From Nitrospira sp. (lineage in GTDB: Bacteria > Nitrospirota > Nitrospiria > Nitrospirales > Nitrospiraceae), in assembly GCA_025363325.1 (NCBI GenBank), contig JANYEF010000401.1, forward strand, positions 1 through 15,664: a stretch of 15,664 bases of DNA. The letters are read 5' to 3'. The notes under the pieces are model-generated. The model did no database searches and was not told the DNA's origin. It saw nothing but the letters and a program-made list of their open reading frames with translations. Positions 6,048-13,845 of the stretch are shown one piece after another. The translations under genes and the position numbers were made by a program. Numbering within the stretch: position 1 is the first letter of the stretch; the number at the start of each line of letters is the position of its first letter.

Positions 6048-8249
6048 TTACGATTTGTCTGAGGGGTTGTGCCCTGGAGATTGTGGTCTGGTCATCTCGC
6101 TTTCCAGCTTTCGTAGCCAACGATAGGTCCGTCCAAGAATCTTGGCAGCGCGGCTCTTGTTGCCGCCATACTCGGCGATGGCGCGGCGCGTGATGGTCCA
6201 TTCGAAGTAGTTCAAGAGCCCAGTGAGCGATCCTCGCGTCTCTAGGGTTTTAAGCAACGCACTCCAGTCAACATGGTCCACCAACTCGGCAAGATCGAGC
6301 GAGGGTGCCGATTCTGTTGCCGAACGTAGATTGTTCGGGAGGAGATCAGGAGCGATCCACCTCTTACCTTCCGGCGCCAACGTCACGGCGCGCTCCATGA
6401 CATTCTCCAGCTCGCGGATGTTGCCTGGCCATTTGTAGGCCAGGCAGAGCTTCAGTGCATCCGGAGTCAAGCCTGCGATGGATTTTCCAGTTTTCCCGGC
6501 GAATCGCTGGACGAAATGCTGGGCGAGTTCAGCAATATCTTCCGGACGTTCCCTCAATGCCGGGACATAGAGCTGAATGACATTCAAACGATAGAACAGG
6601 TCTTGTCGAAACTGGTTCTGCTCCATCATCGCCAGGAGGTCCCGATTGGTGGCGGCGATCAGCCGGATATTCGCTTTAAGATCACTCGTTCCTCCGACGC
6701 GCTGAAACTCTCGTTCTTGGAGAACTCTGAGCAATTTCACCTGTACCGCAGGCGAAATGTCCCCGATTTCGTCAAGGAACAGAGTGCCCCCCTCGGCGAG
6801 CTCGAATTTTCCTTTCTTTTGAGCTATCGCGCCGGTGAACGAACCTTTCTCGTGACCGAACAACTCGCTTTCCAAGAGCGTTTCAGGCAATGCTCCACAA
6901 TTCACGGCGACAAAGCGGCGATCCTTGCGTCGGCTCAGTTGGTGAATCAACCGGGCGGCGAGTTCTTTTCCCGTCCCTGTTTCTCCGGTCACCAACACGG
7001 TTGTGTCCGAAGGAGCGATGGTTCTGATCAGGGAAAGAAGATCGAGAAGAAGAGCGCTCTTGCCGATAATGCCGCCAGTTTCTTGCTGCGCAGACAGCTC
7101 CTGCTTTAATTGGATATTCTCCTGCGCCAGTTCCACATTGCGGAGGAACATGGTGAGCATGTGCCGATGCGTTGCCTGGAGGTTTTTCAAATGGGTAAAG
7201 AGCTGGTATGCGAAGGCACGCCGGTCCGTCAAGTGTTGCGAGCGACCAGCGGCAGCGTCGTTGTTCGCCTGCGGAGGGCGATTCGTCCAACGCAGGCGAT
7301 AATGGGTATACGGCGCGTTGTATATCAAACCGGCTTTGATTGTAGTGCTGAGTGAGCCAGCCGAGAGGGTACCGCCATGTTCGATGCGGATAGCGGCGCA
7401 GTGATCGTCCGGCTTAGGGAATTGTGTCTTGGATCTTCGGACTGGCTCTTCAGCCGTCCAGACCGAGAGATGGTCCTTCCCCTCAAGTGTGGCGATAAGT
7501 TGTTCGTCGGAACCATGCGGAGCCGGAATACGATCAGTTTTGATGGGAATCAGCGTCTGAACCAGACGAATCGTTCGTCCCGTGATCACGACTTCGCCCG
7601 TCGATCGGCGGGCCACAGTGAACCGATCGTTCTTCGTGGTCATCTCGTAGGCGTCACCGAACTCATTGACCAGGGTTTCTAAGCGGAGTTGTGAGTATGC
7701 CTCTTCGCAGGTGGCAGTTTCGACGGAGGGATCCAGTTTCGCAGTGCCTTCGAGATTGCCCTGCACCAGACGCATATTTCCAAGTCCAGGATCGACTGGC
7801 GGTAAGTAGCGAGACAGGATGTGCAAGGTCTGTGTTTCATCCCGACAGACAAATGATTGGAGGTGCAGATAATTGGTATAAGCGGAGGCCCAGTCGCCGA
7901 CAGAACGAAAGACCGATTCTACGTCGTTGAGGAGGATCGCAATCGTTTCAATAAGTGTCGGGGTCTGCGTCTTGACGGTTTCGTAGTAGGCCATGGCTGC
8001 CTGATAGGTAAAGTCTTTCTCGCCGGATGCCAGCTCACAGACCTTGATCAATTCGCGAAAGACCGAAAGGGGGACCCAATTGCTTGTATCGGTCAGGAAC
8101 GCACGGGCATCCTGAATTTCTTGGAACGATTCGGCTGCTCCCATCACCCGTTGGAGATCGACTTTCGATGCCTGTTCGGGGTAGCGAGTTTCGAGATGAC
8201 GGACCAGCATTCCGCTTTGCAGGCAGGTAATCCAAGGTTGGATGGTCAT
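6048..8249 (-). CDS. Sigma-54-dependent enhancer-binding transcriptional activator
   Basis: This is a 733-residue activator of RpoN-dependent promoters. The ATG at 8249 is chosen because GAGGAG lies 4 nt upstream; an in-frame TTG further upstream is less likely. Residues 1-380 form an unassigned N-terminal sensory region with no receiver-domain pattern. A coiled-coil-like linker (about 371-389) leads to an AAA+ domain: Walker A GETGTGKE (422-429), sigma-54 contact loop GSFTGA (469-474, Ser in place of the usual Ala of GAFTGA), Walker B GGTLFLDE (487-494), then FRQDLFYRLNV and WPGNIRELEN (607-616). A Fis-type helix-turn-helix lies near 686-716 (AIAEYGGNKSRAAKILGRTYRWL). The chemistry, ATP hydrolysis to remodel sigma-54 holoenzyme, is established for the family; the signal and target genes are unknown. 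It lies 82 bp downstream of the MutS-like gene on the same strand. Confidence 0.95.
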   Translation of the reverse strand: MTIQPWITCLQSGMLVRHLETRYPEQASKVDLQRVMGAAESFQEIQDARAFLTDTSNWVPLSVFRELIKVCELASGEKDFTYQAAMAYYETVKTQTPTLIETIAILLNDVESVFRSVGDWASAYTNYLHLQSFVCRDETQTLHILSRYLPPVDPGLGNMRLVQGNLEGTAKLDPSVETATCEEAYSQLRLETLVNEFGDAYEMTTKNDRFTVARRSTGEVVITGRTIRLVQTLIPIKTDRIPAPHGSDEQLIATLEGKDHLSVWTAEEPVRRSKTQFPKPDDHCAAIRIEHGGTLSAGSLSTTIKAGLIYNAPYTHYRLRWTNRPPQANNDAAAGRSQHLTDRRAFAYQLFTHLKNLQATHRHMLTMFLRNVELAQENIQLKQELSAQQETGGIIGKSALLLDLLSLIRTIAPSDTTVLVTGETGTGKELAARLIHQLSRRKDRRFVAVNCGALPETLLESELFGHEKGSFTGAIAQKKGKFELAEGGTLFLDEIGDISPAVQVKLLRVLQEREFQRVGGTSDLKANIRLIAATNRDLLAMMEQNQFRQDLFYRLNVIQLYVPALRERPEDIAELAQHFVQRFAGKTGKSIAGLTPDALKLCLAYKWPGNIRELENVMERAVTLAPEGKRWIAPDLLPNNLRSATESAPSLDLAELVDHVDWSALLKTLETRGSLTGLLNYFEWTITRRAIAEYGGNKSRAAKILGRTYRWLRKLESEMTRPQSPGHNPSDKS

Positions 8250-8331
8250 GGCGCTCCTCAAGCCGGTGAATGCGCCCGAATCTTGGGCAGAGTCTTAGCA
8301 CAGCAGGAACGGAATAAAAAGATGACAAAGG

Positions 8332-10179
8332 TCAGGCCTGATGTGGAGGCACCGGCAACCCCTCCAACTCCATAATCCGCAACGCGTTGGTCGTGGGACA
8401 GGGACCGGGTCTGAGCTTGTAGTCGAATTGCAGCGAGCCGCCTTCTACCGTTTCCTGAAAGTGGGCGTTCCGCAATCCGGGCACCGTCTTGTCGAGATCG
8501 GTCAATTCCAGATCGTGGGTGGTCACCAAGCCGAAGCCATTGCTTTCCGATAGCGCAGAAATGTAGGACCGGCTCCCGATCAACCGTTCACGATTGTTGG
8601 TGCCTTTGAATATCTCGTCGATCAGGAAGACCACCGGCGCCTTGGATCGATCAGTCGTCGCGTCGAGCAAGGCCTTCAGCCGTTTCACTTCGGCATAGAA
8701 GAATGATAGGCCCGCTTCGAGCGAGTCATCCACGCGGATACAGGTGGCGAGACGCACCCAGGTCCACTCGAAAAGACTGGCACAGACCGGGGCGCCTGCC
8801 TGGGCAAGGCACAGATTGATGCCCAGGGTTCGCAGAAAGGTGCTTTTCCCCGACATATTGGACCCGGTCACCAAGAGCACGGCTCCCAGCGTTTCGAGGG
8901 CAAGATCGTTCGGGACTCGATGCGTTTCAGGAATCAGCGGATGGGCGAGGTCTTTCGCAGACAGCCTGGCTTGCGCTCCATTACGCTGGAGATCAGTGGT
9001 GAGTGGATCCGGCCAGCGATACGAAGGATGGAGCGCGGCAAACGTGGCGAGTGCCGAGGCGGCCTCAACCTCGGCCAGCCGATCCATCCAGGTCGGCAGG
9101 TGGGCGACCACCTGAGCCTGAATCCGTTGGAGCCGATAGGTGAACCACAAGTCCCAGGGGCAGAACGTGTTGGCGATCAGATGGATGACCGGATGGGCTT
9201 TGACGCTGATCGCGTGCAGCGTGCGAGCCGCTTGCCGGGCGAGCTGGGGCGGATTCACACCTGGTGCGAGCAGCGGCGCCCATAGGTCGGCGAGCGCCGA
9301 GTGGCTATGCCGGGCGTGCCGTTCGACAAACCCAAGCACGGCTCCCAGTTTCTCTAGCTCGAAGTGCACGCCCACCGCATGTTCCAGTAACTCTTCGCCC
9401 TGATCGGTCCAGAAATAGAGCAAGGCATAGGCCGCGAAGGACCACATCCAATAACTCGGCAGCCAGTCGAGCAACGCACTCAACCCAAGCCCGATGGTAA
9501 TGGCGGCAAGAAGAGTTTGAATCGCTAAGACGGTCGTGAGATGGGAGAATCCGACGGCATGATTCAGGACGGCTTCCAGTCGTCGACCGTTGATTTCCTG
9601 TTCGCCAATGAGCTGAGCTTCGAGCCCCAGCCGATCGCGAAACAGCGATCGTGGAATGAGTTCCTGTACGAGGCGACGGCGTAGAACCCACTGGTCCGGT
9701 CCCGGCGGCTGCTCAAGAAGCCACGCCACCAGCCGCGCCTGTCCGTGCGAGGAGACGGTGGTGTCGAGCAGATGGAGGAGCGAATGGGGGCCGACCAGGT
9801 CCAAATCCTTGGCATAGGGATGGTGCTCGGGAGCGCTCAATGGACGGGCGGGAATGTGCAGCCAATCCAGGCGGAGACGTGCCAGGTGTACGACCTTGAT
9901 CTGCTTCCAGAGACGAAGCCGGTGCAAGCGACTTTCGAGCCTGTTATGATACCCGGCCACAATCAGAAACAGGACGACGAAAGCGGTAACCGCCCCATTG
10001 CCGACTTGATACCACCCCATTTTGTAGAGGGCTACCGTGCAGATCGCTCCGACGATGAAGAGGATGAGACGCCAGCGGGTGAGTGCGGAACTAGAGGCAG
10101 TGGCCAGGACAATCACGCGGTCGAGTTTCGCCACGAGGCGTGTCAGCGAATGGGCTTTCGTTACCGGCGTCAGGGGCAT
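8332..10179 (-). CDS. Membrane-associated MutS-like ATPase
   Basis: This is a 615-residue protein from the ATG at 10179. A TTG at 10215 is also in frame, but neither start has a strong ribosome site. The C-terminal third is a MutS core/ATPase domain: Walker A GSNMSGKST (439-447), Walker B VVFLIDEIFKGT (516-527), signature NNRERLIGS, and TTHD (553-556). Predicted membrane segments lie near 37-55, 61-77 and 217-257. It lacks the mismatch-recognition domain of MutS1 and the Smr tail of MutS2. Residues 120-210 (DLDLVGPHSLLHLLDTT, RLVQELIPR) match the clamp-proximal core seen in MutS relatives. So it is a MutS-fold ATPase anchored in the inner membrane, unlikely to be the canonical repair protein; its role is unknown. 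The neighbours do not indicate a pathway. Confidence 0.9.
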   Translation of the reverse strand: MPLTPVTKAHSLTRLVAKLDRVIVLATASSSALTRWRLILFIVGAICTVALYKMGWYQVGNGAVTAFVVLFLIVAGYHNRLESRLHRLRLWKQIKVVHLARLRLDWLHIPARPLSAPEHHPYAKDLDLVGPHSLLHLLDTTVSSHGQARLVAWLLEQPPGPDQWVLRRRLVQELIPRSLFRDRLGLEAQLIGEQEINGRRLEAVLNHAVGFSHLTTVLAIQTLLAAITIGLGLSALLDWLPSYWMWSFAAYALLYFWTDQGEELLEHAVGVHFELEKLGAVLGFVERHARHSHSALADLWAPLLAPGVNPPQLARQAARTLHAISVKAHPVIHLIANTFCPWDLWFTYRLQRIQAQVVAHLPTWMDRLAEVEAASALATFAALHPSYRWPDPLTTDLQRNGAQARLSAKDLAHPLIPETHRVPNDLALETLGAVLLVTGSNMSGKSTFLRTLGINLCLAQAGAPVCASLFEWTWVRLATCIRVDDSLEAGLSFFYAEVKRLKALLDATTDRSKAPVVFLIDEIFKGTNNRERLIGSRSYISALSESNGFGLVTTHDLELTDLDKTVPGLRNAHFQETVEGGSLQFDYKLRPGPCPTTNALRIMELEGLPVPPHQA

Positions 10180-10220
10180 AGCGCCGACCTTACTGGAAGG
10201 GGGAGAGTGCGTCAACTCTG

Positions 10221-10412
10221 GCCCGCATTATTCATGAGCGCTTCTGCTGCAATCACGGATCCGCTGCTGCGACAAGCCTATCGGCAGGCAGGCTCGCCGC
10301 TCAGTTCCTCAACGTACTGTTTCAAGTACGCATCGGTCCTTCGCGGCTCCGCGTGCCTGTCTCGCAACGCGGCTGCGCGATTTCGCGACGAATCGTCATG
10401 AATAATGCGGGC
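10221..10412. mobile_element. MITE-like element, 192 bp, perfect 17-bp terminal inverted repeats
   Basis: GCCCGCATTATTCATGA (10221-10237) is repeated exactly in inverse orientation at 10396-10412. The interior is non-coding and rich in short palindromes: CGTACT...AGTACG (10313-10330) inside CCTCAACGTAC...GTACGC, and GCGCGATTTCGCG near 10374-10386. It fills the space between the divergent MutS-like gene and prmA, ending 8 nt before the prmA ATG. No transposase is encoded. It shares end sequence with 4984-5164 and the CCTCAACGTAC/GTACGC core with 12586-12715. Confidence 0.8.
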
Positions 10413-10420
10413 TGCCATTT

Positions 10421-11308
10421 ATGAACTCAGAGGGATGGATCGATGTCCAGATTCGGACCGCCGTTGATGCGGCAGAGTTGCTCGGCATGCTGGCTGACCC
10501 CATGATTCAAGGTGGATGGGAGGAACAGGGGGTTGTCCATCTCTATTGGCCGAAACCACAGTGGAGCCTGGAGACACTCAGTCGCATGAGCACGACCTTG
10601 CAGAGGCTCGATCCGGGCGCCTCGCCCGAGAGGGACATTCGTGTTGAGGAACTACCCGATCAGGATTGGAATCGACAGTGGGCTCTATCAGTCAGGCCGA
10701 TTCGGATCGGTCGTCGGATTGTGATCAGGCCGAGTTGGGAGCCAATGGCGCTGCAGGCAGAAGACATTGAGATTGTGCTCGACCCGAAACAGGCGTTCGG
10801 GACCGGGCATCATGCAACGACACAGCTGTTACTCGAATGGCTTGAAGACCTCATTCATGGAGGCGAGTTCGTGCTGGATGTGGGGGCCGGGAGCGGCATT
10901 CTGGCGATGGTCGCGCTGCGGCTTGGGGCAGCCTCAGCCCTGGGAGTGGAATGCGATCCTGTTGCGGTGGATTGTGCGCGCGACTATGCCACAGAGAATA
11001 GGTTTGGAGACCATCTCGAATTCCGGTGCGGAACGCTGGAGATATTAGATCGGCAAGGCGCGCTACGACCGGATCTGGTTCTCGCCAATCTCGACTGCCA
11101 GACGCTGTTGCTGCTGTGCGATGAACTGGCGCAGTACGTGAGCCACGGCGCGCGGCTCTTGTTGTCCGGCATTCTGCTTGAGCAAGAACAAGAGATTGTC
11201 GAGGCGTTCTCCAAGATTGGCGCCATGTTGTCTCAGCGGCGTGAACTAGACGGCTGGGTAGCGTTGGAATTGCTGCTGGTGGAATCCTGCGAAGGAGTAT
11301 GTGCATGA
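10421..11308 (+). CDS. prmA: Ribosomal protein L11 methyltransferase
   Basis: This is a 295-residue protein, the normal length for PrmA, which transfers methyl groups from S-adenosylmethionine to ribosomal protein L11. Family features are present in order: an N-terminal substrate domain ending DQDWNRQWA (80-88); GTGHHATT (127-134), the PrmA hallmark GTGxHxTT; SAM motif I VLDVGAGSG (151-159); acidic motif II GVECDPVAV (175-183); and LANLDCQ (221-227), where PrmA usually reads VANI. LLLSGIL (246-252) and a C-terminal W279 also fit. Distinguishing it from the sister ETF-beta lysine methyltransferase is not certain but PrmA is more likely. The start at 10421 has no Shine-Dalgarno because the inverted-repeat element ends 8 nt upstream. 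The MOSC gene overlaps its stop. Confidence 0.92.
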   Translation: MNSEGWIDVQIRTAVDAAELLGMLADPMIQGGWEEQGVVHLYWPKPQWSLETLSRMSTTLQRLDPGASPERDIRVEELPDQDWNRQWALSVRPIRIGRRIVIRPSWEPMALQAEDIEIVLDPKQAFGTGHHATTQLLLEWLEDLIHGGEFVLDVGAGSGILAMVALRLGAASALGVECDPVAVDCARDYATENRFGDHLEFRCGTLEILDRQGALRPDLVLANLDCQTLLLLCDELAQYVSHGARLLLSGILLEQEQEIVEAFSKIGAMLSQRRELDGWVALELLLVESCEGVCA

Positions 11309-11796
11309 CCGCAACTGGACGACTCCCCTATCCACATGTACACCAGATTAATGTGTCGGACGGAGGTGTACCGAAACGTCCGGTGCTGGAGGCCCTCATT
11401 GCCACAACCGGTGTCGCGGGTGACCGGCAACGGAATCTCAAATTCCACGGCGGGCCGGATCGGGCTCTTTGCCTGTACTCGCAAGAGCTGATCGAGCAGC
11501 TGCAGGGCGAAGGCCATTCGATCGAGGCTGGCTCCTCCGGAGAGAACCTGACGCTCGCCGGGCTTGACTGGGAGAAACTGAAACCGGGGGACCAGCTTCG
11601 GATTGGCACAGATGTCCAAGTTGAGGTCATGAGTTATACGGTTCCCTGTGATCTGAATGCCCGGTGGTTCAGGGACGGAGACTTCAAACGCGTCTCCCAG
11701 AAAAAGAACCCAGGATGGAGTCGGCTTTATGCCCGAGTGCTTGTTGAAGGACTTGTACGGACGGGGGATGCCGTCGAGATTCTAGTAAAGAGCTGA
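11305..11796 (+). CDS. MOSC domain-containing protein
   Basis: This 163-residue protein is essentially a single MOSC domain, the fold of the molybdenum-cofactor sulfurase C-terminus and of YiiM-type proteins. Visible features are GVAGDRQRN and HGGPDRALCLYS (36-59), SSGENLTLAGLDW (77-89), KPGDQLRIG (93-101) and VPCDLNAR (113-120) with the conserved Cys at 115, the proposed sulfur/Moco-contact residue. The ATG at 11305 is chosen over the one at 11299 because GAAGGAG (11291-11297) then sits 7 nt away and the start overlaps the prmA stop as ATGA, so translation is probably coupled. MOSC proteins handle sulfur carriage or reduction of N-hydroxylated substrates; which applies here is not evident. 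An operon with prmA is likely. Confidence 0.9.
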   Translation: MTATGRLPYPHVHQINVSDGGVPKRPVLEALIATTGVAGDRQRNLKFHGGPDRALCLYSQELIEQLQGEGHSIEAGSSGENLTLAGLDWEKLKPGDQLRIGTDVQVEVMSYTVPCDLNARWFRDGDFKRVSQKKNPGWSRLYARVLVEGLVRTGDAVEILVKS

Positions 11797-11807
11797 TAGC
11801 GGGATAG

Positions 11808-11905
11808 AAGAGCTAATGGCGTATGGCCTATAGCCAAAGGCAATGCACAGGATCTTTTCGAGTCCCCACCTACCATTTACTATAAGCCATTAGCCATACG
11901 CTCTT
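11808..11905. repeat. Inverted-repeat element with 26-bp arms
   Basis: The left arm (11808-11833) and the reverse complement of the right arm (11880-11905) agree at 21 of 26 positions. Each arm carries two 7-mers, TAATGGC and GTATGGC, in swapped order. A 46-nt spacer separates the arms. The right arm ends just before the GTGAGG ribosome site of the next gene. In RNA the arms could form a large stem, acting as a terminator for the prmA-MOSC transcript or a 5' structure for the methyltransferase. No coding content. Confidence 0.65.
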
Positions 11906-11918
11906 GTGAGGTTATGAA

Positions 11919-12581
11919 ATGATGCCGCGCGTCTTGGAACCAGAACTCATGGATGATCCTGAGCAGGCGCTCGTGTATGCACGGGCAGATTTCGAAAAGG
12001 AGAATCAGGGATTTGTCGATCGCTTTCGCCAATACTTTCCGGAGTTCACCGAGGGCCACATCCTCGACTTGGGCTGTGGCCCTGGCGATATTCCTATCCG
12101 ATTTGCCCTGGCGCTTCCCTCTTGCCATATCACCGGTGTTGATGCGTCGGAACCGATGATTGGACTGGCTGACGTGGCGGTGAAACAGGCCAGTCTGGCT
12201 GACCGGATTACCTTCCGCTGCGAGCGCTTTCAGGCGGTTTCGCTGATCGAGCCAGGCGATGCCGCAGTCTCCAACAGTCTGTTGCATCACGTACCCAATC
12301 CCTTGCAGTTTTGGTATCGGCTGCGGCAACTGGTGAAGCCAGGCTCCCCCGTGCTCGTGATGGATCTGCTCAGACCAGACTCGCCCAAAGAGGCGCAGGC
12401 CATCGTGGATCGTTACGCGGGAAAGGAGCCGGAGATTTTGCGACGAGACTTTTATCATTCCCTGCTGGCGGCGTTCACCGAAGATGAAGTAGCGGCGCAG
12501 TTGGCGGAGCTGAATCTGAGCCGATTGATCATCGATGTGGTGGATGATCGGCATTGGGTCGTCAGCGGAATCATCCATTGA
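11919..12581 (+). CDS. Class I SAM-dependent methyltransferase
   Basis: This is a 220-residue cytoplasmic protein. A Rossmann SAM-binding domain is evident: motif I ILDLGCGPG (48-56), acidic residue GVDAS (73-77), an RFQAV motif-II region (about 103-107), and SNSLLHHVPNP (118-128) as motif III/IV, then VLVMDLLRP. A C-terminal segment (LLAAFTEDEVAAQL...SRLIIDVVDDRHWVVSG) resembles the lid/last strand of ubiquinone/menaquinone-type and other type-11 methyltransferases. The substrate is not predictable. The start is ATG 11919 or the adjacent ATG 11922, with GTGAGG about 8 nt upstream. An antisense ORF covering 11880-12755 is only a shadow. It lies about 120 bp after the MOSC gene, behind an inverted-repeat element, so it may have its own promoter. 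Confidence 0.88.
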   Translation: MMPRVLEPELMDDPEQALVYARADFEKENQGFVDRFRQYFPEFTEGHILDLGCGPGDIPIRFALALPSCHITGVDASEPMIGLADVAVKQASLADRITFRCERFQAVSLIEPGDAAVSNSLLHHVPNPLQFWYRLRQLVKPGSPVLVMDLLRPDSPKEAQAIVDRYAGKEPEILRRDFYHSLLAAFTEDEVAAQLAELNLSRLIIDVVDDRHWVVSGIIH

Positions 12582-12585
12582 GCAG

Positions 12586-12715
12586 GGCAGGATGGTGAAA
12601 ACGATCCCCAACGGCGTTCTCACCTCGGCCACATCCTCAACGTACCCCAGAGGGTACGCCTGCGGTGTGGCCATCGGCTGCGGCCTTGTTGGATGACCGT
12701 CTTGACCATCCTGCC
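12586..12715. mobile_element. Palindromic element B1 (130 bp)
   Basis: The terminal arms (12586-12606 and 12695-12715) match at 18 of 21 positions, beginning GGCAGGATGGT. At the centre is a perfect CGTACCC-CAGA-GGGTACG palindrome (12641-12658) within CCTCAACGTACC...GGTACGCCTG. It starts 4 nt after the methyltransferase stop. It shares its core and a CTGCGGCCTTGTTGG block with element B2 in inverse orientation, but the terminal arms differ. Non-coding, probably a non-autonomous mobile or REP/BIME-like repeat. Confidence 0.75.
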
Positions 12716-12758
12716 GAGATTCCTTTAGCACAATGATCCCCACAACTCGACTCATTAA

Positions 12759-12884
12759 AGCGGTGGCTCAAACTGTCTTCCAGCAAGGCCGCAGGGAGTA
12801 CGGCGACTGAGGCGTACCCTCGGGGTACGTCGCAAGGAGACGCACGACTGAGAACGAAGTTGGAAGACAGTTTCAGCCGCCGCT
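12759..12884. mobile_element. Palindromic element B2 (126 bp), opposite orientation to B1
   Basis: The 24-bp terminal arms (12759-12782 and 12861-12884) match at 22 of 24 positions. They run AGCGG(T/C)GGCT(C/G) followed by AAACTGTCTTCCA. The core CGTACCC-TCG-GGGTACG (12813-12829) is the same as in B1. Read in reverse complement, B2 shows the same order as B1: GTTCTCA, then CGTACCC/GGGTACGCCT, then CTGCGGCCTTGCTGG. The arms are unrelated to B1's arms. The last two bases of the right arm overlap the stop codon of the fibronectin III-domain gene, so it may serve as that transcript's 3' end. Confidence 0.78.
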
Positions 12885-13845
12885 AGAAGAGGCTCTTGCT
12901 GACTTCGGCGGAAAGCACGCTTTCGTTGCCAGCACTGTCGTAGGCGGACATGGCGAAGACATAGGTCTGGCCTTTTGGAAGGTTGGAGACCGTGTAGCTC
13001 GTGACTTTTCCTGTCACGAAGGGCGATCCAGGGTAATTGTACGTACCGGAACGCGTGCCGACGTAAATCTTGTAGCCAGCCAGATCAGGTTCCCCATTCG
13101 CCGTCCATGTGAGTGTCACGCTCCCTGTCGATGGGCTGGGAGGAGGAGTTGCGGGCGGTGGGGGTGACGGAGGTGTGCTGACAACAGGAGTCGGTGGTTG
13201 CAACAAGCTTGAGATCGCAGTGTTCTGAAGCAAGTTCAACGCCGATCGCGAACCGCTAGACGAGGGAGTTGAGCCGCTTCCTGCTGAGGCCACAGGGCGA
13301 ACGCCTGCCGTGTCGGCGAGCGGAGAGGGAGCGGTTGGAGCGACCGCAGCAGAGCCAGTCGAGGTGATTACTGGAAGCGGCGTGCCCGTCGACTTCGTGA
13401 TGGGCGCCGTTGCCGTGGGAATTGGGCCCTTGCTGGTATCGACTGTCGCCTGCGTGACCTGCCCGGCTGCGACGCCCGATGTCACGGCGGCACGGGGTAT
13501 CTGGGATGAGGTCGCAGGAGCGGCTGCCGAGCCAAGGGCTGGACGCTTGGCCAATGTTCGATGATGCCTCAATGGCCTAGTTGGTAGGGACACCGACGTT
13601 TGGGGTGGTCCGATCGGGCTCGTGATGCGAGTTGGCTCAGCGCTGGGAGGTTGGAGCATCATCCCTTGAGTCGCGGCAGGCAGAGCAGCGGACTCAACCG
13701 CTGACCGCTGAATCAAGCTATGGCGGCGTGGTATCTCTTGTTCTGCAGCTGAGATGATCGTAGGCACCGCGACAGATTGCAGGCCCGCGAGTAGTGCGGT
13801 CACAAGGAAGAGAATCTGGAGGCGAAGTGTCGAGGTATCTTTCAT
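12883..13845 (-). CDS. Exported Pro/Ser/Thr-rich protein with C-terminal fibronectin III domain
   Basis: This is a 320-residue protein. The ATG at 13845 is chosen because AGGAG lies 8 nt upstream; an ATG at 13851 is too close to that site, and the longer ORF from 13932 has none. A signal peptide or anchor occupies residues about 8-33 (LQILFLVTALLAGLQ, ending SAAE). Residues about 40-233 are low-complexity Ala/Thr/Pro/Ser/Val-rich, ending in a polyproline run (STPPSPPPPATPPP) that should be an extended linker. Residues about 234-318 form a fibronectin type III domain: VTLTWTANGEPDLAGYKIYVG, then VTSYTVSNLPKGQTYVFAMSAYDSAGNES. FN3 domains in secreted bacterial proteins usually bind carbohydrate or protein or act as spacers; no catalytic domain is attached. 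It is likely cell-surface or periplasmic. Function unknown. Confidence 0.85.
   Translation of the reverse strand: MKDTSTLRLQILFLVTALLAGLQSVAVPTIISAAEQEIPRRHSLIQRSAVESAALPAATQGMMLQPPSAEPTRITSPIGPPQTSVSLPTRPLRHHRTLAKRPALGSAAAPATSSQIPRAAVTSGVAAGQVTQATVDTSKGPIPTATAPITKSTGTPLPVITSTGSAAVAPTAPSPLADTAGVRPVASAGSGSTPSSSGSRSALNLLQNTAISSLLQPPTPVVSTPPSPPPPATPPPSPSTGSVTLTWTANGEPDLAGYKIYVGTRSGTYNYPGSPFVTGKVTSYTVSNLPKGQTYVFAMSAYDSAGNESVLSAEVSKSLF

Noticed and set aside
6516..7109. 197-codon plus-strand ORF
   Set aside because: It is antisense to the AAA+ domain of the sigma-54 activator, whose motifs are unambiguous.
9745..10401. 218-codon plus-strand ORF
   Set aside because: It lies antisense to the MutS-like gene and runs into the inverted-repeat element; no ribosome site or domain.
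11880..12755. 291-codon minus-strand ORF
   Set aside because: It is antisense to the methyltransferase with clear SAM motifs, has no ribosome site or recognisable domain, and runs through palindromic element B1.
12586..12884. CRISPR array or tandem repeat array
   Set aside because: There are only two units, in opposite orientation and with different ends; no direct repeats with regular spacers.
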